The translations under genes and the position numbers were made by a program. Shown in pieces: positions 59,278 through 64,000 of a stretch of 64,000 nucleotides of DNA; position 1 is the stretch's first letter; each line of letters opens with the position of its first letter. Location: positions 1,116,001 through 1,180,000 of the forward strand of contig CP013614.1 of assembly GCA_001465115.1 (NCBI GenBank), given 5' to 3'. Below the pieces are notes generated by a model, which was not told the origin of the DNA, ran no database searches, and saw only the letters and a list, made by a program, of their open reading frames with translations. Source of the stretch: Enterococcus silesiacus. GTDB lineage: Bacteria; Bacillota; Bacilli; Lactobacillales; Enterococcaceae.

Positions 59278-61002
59278 ATGTCTTGGGAACAAGTCTATGA
59301 ACAGTGGATAAATGAAGAAAACATACCAGAAAATTTAAAAACAGAACTAAAGGATTTAAAAAATGATCCTGAAAAATGCGAGGATGCTTTTTATGCGCCA
59401 TTAGAATTTGGAACGGCAGGAATGCGCGGAATTCTTGGAGCAGGAATCAATCGGATGAATATTTTTACGATTCGTCAGGCAACTGAAGGTTTGGCACGTT
59501 TTATGGATGCCGAAGGACCCGAAACAAAACGTCGTGGTGTTGCGATTGCCTATGATTCTCGTCATATGTCACCAGAATTTGCGATGGAAGCGGCCAAAAC
59601 TCTAGCACAACATGGTATTCCAGCATTTGTTTTTGAAAGTTTACGACCAACACCGGAACTGTCTTTTGCCGTGCGTTATTTAAATGCTTTTTCAGGGATT
59701 ATGATCACCGCCTCCCACAATCCAGCAGCCTATAATGGCTACAAAGTGTATGGTGCTGATGGTGGGCAAATGCCGCCAGCAGATGCGGATGCGTTAACGA
59801 AATATGTTCGTGGAATCGAAAATCCATTGAAAGTTGATGTACTACCTAGTGATCAAGCAAAAGAAAGTGATCTAATCACAATTATTGGTGAAGAAGTTGA
59901 TGCTGCGTACTTAAAAGAAGTTAAGACAGTTACGATCGATCAAGAGCTGATCAACGAAATGGGCAAAGAGTTAAAACTTGTTTATACACCATTACATGGT
60001 ACTGGAAAAATGTTAGGCGAAAAAGCTTTGAAACAAGCTGGTTTTAAAAAGTTTGTCCTTGTACCTGAACAAGCGATAGCCGACCCTGATTTTACAACGG
60101 TCAAGTCGCCAAACCCAGAAGAACATTCCGCATTTGAATATGCGATTCGTTTAGGTGAAAAAGAAGGAGCTGATTTGCTGATTGCAACTGATCCTGATGC
60201 CGATCGATTAGGAGCTGCTGTTCGTTTACCGAATGGAGAATATCAAGTGTTGACAGGAAACCAACTTGGCTCAATCATGATTCAATATATTTTGGAAGCT
60301 CATAAGCAAGCTGGAACATTACCAGAAAATGCTGTTGTTTTAAAATCGATTGTGTCTAGTGAATTAGCTACAGCGATTTCAGCAAAATATAAGACAAAAA
60401 TGGTCGATGTTTTAACTGGATTTAAATTTATAGCAGAAAAAATCGAACAATATGAAGCCGACCACTCTCAAACATTTATGTTTGGGTTTGAAGAAAGTTA
60501 TGGTTATCTTGTAAAATCATTTGTTCGTGACAAAGATGCTATCCAAGCGCTGGTTTTATTGGCAGAGGTTGCTGCTTTTTACAAGAAACAAGGAAAAACA
60601 TTATACGACGGTTTACAAGATATTTTTAAAGAATATGGTTATTTTGAAGAAAAAACAATTTCGGTTACATTGAGTGGTATTGAAGGTAGCGAAAAGATCA
60701 AAGCCTTGATGAAAAAATTCCGTGAAGAAGCACCGGCTTCATTTGCTGGTATTAAAGTGATCCAAACAGAAGATTTCAAAGAATTAACAAGAACATCAGC
60801 TGATGGGAAAATTGAAACATTAACGACACCTCCAGCAGATGTATTAAAGTACTTTTTAGAAGACGGAAGTTGGATTGCTATACGTCCGTCAGGAACAGAA
60901 CCTAAAATCAAATTTTACTTGGCAACAAAGGCTGCTTCACAGGCTGAAGCTAATCAAAAAATCAGTGATTTTGAACAAGCTGTTAATGCACTAACTAAAT
61001 AA
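59278..61002 (+). CDS. pgcA: Alpha-phosphoglucomutase (phosphohexomutase family)
   Basis: A 574-residue enzyme of the PgcA type. It has FGTAGMRGILGAGINRMN, the catalytic serine loop ITASHNPAAYNGYKVYG, the metal loop ATDPDADRLG, the sugar loop GFEESYGYL, and the phosphate-binding RPSGTEPKIKFYL near the C-terminus. It interconverts glucose 6- and 1-phosphate for UDP-glucose, glycolipid and wall polymer synthesis. AAGAGG precedes the ATG. It is transcribed alone and ends at a terminator. Confidence 0.96.
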   Translation: MSWEQVYEQWINEENIPENLKTELKDLKNDPEKCEDAFYAPLEFGTAGMRGILGAGINRMNIFTIRQATEGLARFMDAEGPETKRRGVAIAYDSRHMSPEFAMEAAKTLAQHGIPAFVFESLRPTPELSFAVRYLNAFSGIMITASHNPAAYNGYKVYGADGGQMPPADADALTKYVRGIENPLKVDVLPSDQAKESDLITIIGEEVDAAYLKEVKTVTIDQELINEMGKELKLVYTPLHGTGKMLGEKALKQAGFKKFVLVPEQAIADPDFTTVKSPNPEEHSAFEYAIRLGEKEGADLLIATDPDADRLGAAVRLPNGEYQVLTGNQLGSIMIQYILEAHKQAGTLPENAVVLKSIVSSELATAISAKYKTKMVDVLTGFKFIAEKIEQYEADHSQTFMFGFEESYGYLVKSFVRDKDAIQALVLLAEVAAFYKKQGKTLYDGLQDIFKEYGYFEEKTISVTLSGIEGSEKIKALMKKFREEAPASFAGIKVIQTEDFKELTRTSADGKIETLTTPPADVLKYFLEDGSWIAIRPSGTEPKIKFYLATKAASQAEANQKISDFEQAVNALTK

Positions 61003-61009
61003 ATGACTG

Positions 61010-61056
61010 GGACTGAAAAGCCGGATCAAGGCATTATTCGGTCCTTTCATTTTTTA
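61010..61056 (+). terminator. pgcA terminator
   Basis: GGACTGAA pairs with TTCGGTCC (one G-T) and is followed by TTTCATTTTTT. Confidence 0.75.
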
Positions 61057-61076
61057 AAATTTTAAGGAGTGATAGT

Positions 61077-61853
61077 ATGAATATTGGATTTATCGGAGCT
61101 GGACACATGGGTAGCGCAATGATCGAAGGTCTTTTAAATGCTAAAACAGTAGTACCAGAAAATTTATTTGTTAAAGGCGGATCAAGTGGTACGGCTGAAG
61201 TCTTACAGAAAAAGCTAGGTTTTCAATTGATCAAAGAATATGATGCATTTAAAGAATGCAATATTATTTTTATTGCGACAGGTGCAAACCTTGTTTTAGA
61301 GATCTTAAAAGAGGCGGCGCCGTTTATATCTGAAGAAACAATCCTGATTTCGGTTGCTACAGGACATACTGTAGAAGATGCCCAAGCAGTATTAGGCAGT
61401 AACATTCATGTTGTTCATGCTATTCCCAACACACCTGTCAGTGTTAATGCAGGAATGATCGGAGCTGTTTTCGCAAAAGAGATGCCAGATGCAGTAAAAG
61501 CTGAAGCAATGCATGTCTTGGAATCGTTAGGGAAAGTAGAAGAAGTCAGTGAAAGTCTTCTTGGAACATTCGGCACAGTGGCTGGTTGTAGCCCTGCGTT
61601 TGTGGATATATTTATGGAAGCTTTAGCGGATGGCGCTGTATTAGAGGGAATGCCACGGAATCTGTCCTACGAAGTCGTTGCACAGATGATGCTAGGTTCT
61701 GCCAAATTAGCGATCAAAACAAAAAAACATCCAGGCGAATTAAAAGATGGTGTGACGTCACCAGGCGGCAGTACGATCAAAGGTGTGACAGCTTTGGAGA
61801 AAAATGGCTTTAGATATGCAGTGATTGATGCTATTAAACAAGCAAACAGTTAA
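61077..61853 (+). CDS. proC: Pyrroline-5-carboxylate reductase
   Basis: A 258-residue NADPH enzyme. The Rossmann motif is GFIGAGHMGSAMIEG. HAIPNTPVSVNAGM and the C-terminal substrate block LKDGVTSPGGSTIKGV are the family signatures. It performs the last step of proline synthesis. AAGGAG precedes the ATG. No proA or proB is nearby, so the gene acts as a single unit. Confidence 0.97.
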   Translation: MNIGFIGAGHMGSAMIEGLLNAKTVVPENLFVKGGSSGTAEVLQKKLGFQLIKEYDAFKECNIIFIATGANLVLEILKEAAPFISEETILISVATGHTVEDAQAVLGSNIHVVHAIPNTPVSVNAGMIGAVFAKEMPDAVKAEAMHVLESLGKVEEVSESLLGTFGTVAGCSPAFVDIFMEALADGAVLEGMPRNLSYEVVAQMMLGSAKLAIKTKKHPGELKDGVTSPGGSTIKGVTALEKNGFRYAVIDAIKQANS

Positions 61854-61949
61854 AATTGAAGACAAAATAGGAAGATGCTAAGTGAAAGGCTGAATATAAG
61901 AGTAAATAGAAACTAAAATTTATTCGACGTCCTATTCAAAATATTTGTT

Positions 61950-61998
61950 ACTAAGCGATTGCTCAAAAAAAGCTACCGCTTAGTAGCCTCTTTTTTTA
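61950..61998 (+). terminator. proC terminator
   Basis: ACTAAGCG pairs with CGCTTAGT across a 19-base interior, followed by a T-rich tract of seven T. Confidence 0.7.
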
Positions 61999-62081
61999 AT
62001 CTGATGAAAGAAAAGATCTAGCCTCTTTTGACAAAAATTTGCTATAATAGGCAAGAGGAAAATACGAAAGGAAGCTCAGCG

Positions 62082-62369
62082 ATGAAAGAGATAGATGAGA
62101 TCCAAAAAGTAAGTCAATTATACAAAGTGTTGAGTGATCCAACCAGATTACGAATTTTGCTTTTGCTAAAGCAAGGGGAGCTAAATGTTACGGCAATCGG
62201 TGAGCAGCTCTCGATGGAGCAATCGGCCGTTTCTCACCAATTAAAATTGCTACGAGACAGTCATGTCGTAAGATCAAGACGAGAAGGAAAGACGATTTAT
62301 TACACATTGGATGATCATCATGTGATCGACATACTCAATCAAACGTTCGAACATATCAAACACCAATAA
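62082..62369 (+). CDS. ArsR-family metal-sensing repressor (CzrA/SmtB-like)
   Basis: A 95-residue winged helix regulator. It has LSDPTRLRILLLLKQGELNV, EQSAVSHQLKLLRD as recognition helix and GKTIYYTLDD as wing. The C-terminal helix carries Asp78, His80, His91 and His94 with the exact D-x-H-x10-H-x2-H spacing of the CzrA/SmtB alpha-5 zinc site. There are no cysteines for an arsenic site. The start at 62082 follows AAAGGAAG. An extended -10 (TGCTATAAT) is at about 62040-62048. No metal transporter is adjacent; the controlled gene is elsewhere. Confidence 0.9.
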   Translation: MKEIDEIQKVSQLYKVLSDPTRLRILLLLKQGELNVTAIGEQLSMEQSAVSHQLKLLRDSHVVRSRREGKTIYYTLDDHHVIDILNQTFEHIKHQ

Positions 62370-62373
62370 CTCA

Positions 62374-62423
62374 CCTTTTCTTTGATTCCCTTCGGAAATT
62401 CTAAGAAAAGGCTAGTTTTTTTT
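62374..62423 (+). terminator. Terminator of the ArsR-family gene
   Basis: CCTTTTCTT pairs with AAGAAAAGG across 20 bases, then CTAGTTTTTTTT. Confidence 0.75.
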
Positions 62424-62441
62424 ATGTCAGTTGGGTATACT

Positions 62442-62478
62442 AGAAACATGTTTTATTAGAATAAGATGAAATGTTTCT
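62442..62478. promoter_or_regulatory. Inverted repeat in the hom leader
   Basis: AGAAACAT and ATGTTTCT (8 of 8) enclose TTATT-AG-AATAA, forming a long imperfect hairpin just after a -10-like TATACT (62436-62441) and 25 bases before hom. It could be an operator or a stabilising 5' hairpin. Confidence 0.45.
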
Positions 62479-62502
62479 AATTTTATAGTTGGAGGAATAA
62501 GA

Positions 62503-63792
62503 ATGAAGGACAAATTGAAAATTGGTTTACTTGGACTTGGTACGGTAGGGTCTGGTGTACCAACGATTTTACAAGAGCATCAAGAAAAAATTTCTCAAGT
62601 GACGGGAATGGAAATCGCTATTTCAAAAGCGCTTGTACGTGACGAAGCAGAAAAAAAATGTCTGGCTGAGAAGTTTGATATTCAGCTGACGACAAACATT
62701 GATGACATCATCAATGATGATGAAATCAAAATTATTGTAGAATTGATAGGAAAAGTTGAACCAGCTAAAACCTTCATTACCAAAGCACTAGAAAATGGCA
62801 AACATATCGTAACAGCAAATAAGGATCTTTTAGCACAACATGGCAGTGAGCTAGTAGCCTTAGCACAAAAGAATCACTGTGATCTATATTACGAAGCAAG
62901 TGTCGCTGGTGGCATACCTATTTTACGAACGATTGCCAATAGTTTAGCAGCCGACAATATTCAAAAAGTGTTAGGAATCGTTAATGGAACGACGAATTAT
63001 ATGCTGACACAAATGGTTTCTGAGAAAAAATCTTATGAATTGGCTTTAAAAGAAGCCCAAGAATTAGGCTTTGCTGAATCTGATCCAACCAATGATGTGG
63101 ACGGAATTGATGCTGCGTATAAGATGGTTATTTTAAGTCAATTTGCGTTTGGGATGAATATTAGCTTGAATCAAGTAGATACACGTGGTATTCGTGGATT
63201 ATCGCTAGACGACGTTGAAATGGCAGCTCAATTGGGCTATGAAGTAAAATTGATTGGTTCTTCAGAGAATCAAGAAGGCAGTATTGCAGTAGAAGTTGGA
63301 CCGATGTTGGTAGCAAAATCACATCCAATCGCTTCTGTCCGTAATGAATTTAATGCAGTCTTTATTGAAAGCTCAGGTGTTGGTGAGTCAATGTACTATG
63401 GTCCAGGAGCAGGAGCCAAACCAACTGCGACAAGTGTGGTGAGTGATATTATCACGATTGCTAAAAATATACGTTTGGCTACGACGGGTCACATGTTTAA
63501 TTCCTACCAACATGACACGAAATTGGCTGCAGACGACACGATTTCCGGGAAATACTATTTTTCGATTGAAGTCCCAGACCGCCGTGGTCAAATTTTAAAA
63601 TTGACTCAAATTATGACCGAAGCAAACGTTAGCTTTGATCAATTAGTTCAGCAAAAATCTGATGGTACCAGAGCTAGGATCGTTGCAATCACGCATACAA
63701 TTACAAAAGAACAAATGAAGCAAGTGACAAAAGAAATCAAGCAAGTAGCTGAATTTGAATTATTAAATACATTCAAAGTATTGGAGGATTAA
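62503..63792 (+). CDS. hom: Homoserine dehydrogenase
   Basis: A 429-residue enzyme. It has the NAD(P) motif [38 protein letters not shown] and [10 protein letters not shown] as catalytic blocks, and a C-terminal ACT domain (about 345-425, [20 protein letters not shown], split) that usually gives feedback inhibition by threonine. It makes homoserine for threonine and methionine. GGAGG precedes the ATG. thrC follows after four bases. Confidence 0.97.
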   Translation: MKDKLKIGLLGLGTVGSGVPTILQEHQEKISQVTGMEIAISKALVRDEAEKKCLAEKFDIQLTTNIDDIINDDEIKIIVELIGKVEPAKTFITKALENGKHIVTANKDLLAQHGSELVALAQKNHCDLYYEASVAGGIPILRTIANSLAADNIQKVLGIVNGTTNYMLTQMVSEKKSYELALKEAQELGFAESDPTNDVDGIDAAYKMVILSQFAFGMNISLNQVDTRGIRGLSLDDVEMAAQLGYEVKLIGSSENQEGSIAVEVGPMLVAKSHPIASVRNEFNAVFIESSGVGESMYYGPGAGAKPTATSVVSDIITIAKNIRLATTGHMFNSYQHDTKLAADDTISGKYYFSIEVPDRRGQILKLTQIMTEANVSFDQLVQQKSDGTRARIVAITHTITKEQMKQVTKEIKQVAEFELLNTFKVLED

Positions 63793-63796
63793 AGAA

Positions 63797-64000
63797 ATGT
63801 ACGAAGGCTTATTAAAACAATATAAAGAATATTTACCTATTACAGAAAAAACACCAATGATTTCATTAGCAGAAGGAAATACACCGTTGATCCCATTGCA
63901 TAGTTTATCTAAAGAATTAGGTATCACGCTATATGGAAAATATGAAGGCTTAAATCCAACAGGTTCATTTAAAGACCGCGGTATGGTCATGGCTGTTGCT
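63797..64000 (+). CDS. thrC: Threonine synthase (5' part, cut by window edge)
   Basis: 68 codons are present and the frame is open to the window end. [16 protein letters not shown] and [16 protein letters not shown], with the PLP lysine in SFKDRGM, are diagnostic of threonine synthase. It converts O-phosphohomoserine to threonine and completes the branch begun by hom, with which it is co-transcribed. GGAGG lies within the hom 3' end upstream of the ATG. Confidence 0.95.
   Translation, partial: MYEGLLKQYKEYLPITEKTPMISLAEGNTPLIPLHSLSKELGITLYGKYEGLNPTGSFKDRGMVMAVA

Noticed and set aside
62028..62048. TTGACA followed by TATAAT as the promoter of the ArsR-family gene
   Set aside because: The spacing is only nine bases, so the two hexamers cannot work together; the TGn-extended -10 alone is the better reading.

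Overview
This window looks like the chromosome of an Enterococcus-type low-GC Gram-positive bacterium. The evidence is AT-rich DNA, strong AGGAGG-type ribosome sites, a PolC-type replicative polymerase, a T-box-controlled glyQS pair, an Eep/RseP protease, and the gene orders zapA-cvpA-mutS2-trxA-uvrC and phoH-pgpH-ybeY-dgkA-era-recO. It is mostly core genome with a few accessory or decaying patches. No phage, plasmid, CRISPR array, tRNA or rRNA gene was recognised. Genus is inferred from gene order and sequence character; species cannot be told.

Layout. From 1 to about 25.7 kb everything runs on the minus strand: uvrC (cut by the window edge), trxA, mutS2, cvpA, zapA; polC; proS; an envelope/isoprenoid operon uppS-cdsA-dxr-rseP; an FtsX-type ABC transporter coupled to a kinase-less PASTA protein; then rpsB-tsf and pyrH-frr. 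A deleted, frameshifted alpha-carbonic anhydrase remnant lies behind rpsB. At 25.8-27.1 kb acyP and yidC run forward. From 27.2 to 31.6 kb is a minus-strand operon (DUF2177, DhaL-DegV fusion, DUF1295, TspO-like, TetR) with a strong palindromic operator in its promoter region. Next come glyQS with its T-box leader, a small lipoprotein gene, and the era-recO/phoH cluster. At 42.1-43.6 kb an ISL3-family insertion sequence sits in a degraded area with a 5'-truncated nucleoside hydrolase gene. From 44.8 to 49.4 kb are a phosphatase, an MBL hydrolase and an unusual two-gene unit: a small membrane/coiled-coil protein plus a superfamily II helicase carrying a membrane hairpin. From 49.6 kb on: purine salvage (guaD, purine permease, guaC) with PurBox-like sites, a PadR/DUF1700-like pair, a vitamin B6 salvage set (ECF S component, pdxK, MocR regulator) split by a 73-bp tandem repeat array, nitroreductase, phosphoglucomutase, proC, an ArsR/CzrA-like regulator, and hom-thrC (thrC cut by the window edge).

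Most unusual signals. (1) Six copies of a roughly 110-bp structured element at three loci; its nested stems are kept by paired base changes, and one end always stops 21-24 nt before the start codon of trxA, polC or tsf. (2) A five-unit 73-bp non-coding tandem array whose linkers alternate, implying a 146-bp duplication unit. (3) The membrane-associated helicase pair, whose Walker A ends GSGKN instead of GSGKT/S. These are the best candidates for something not yet described; functions for them are inference only.
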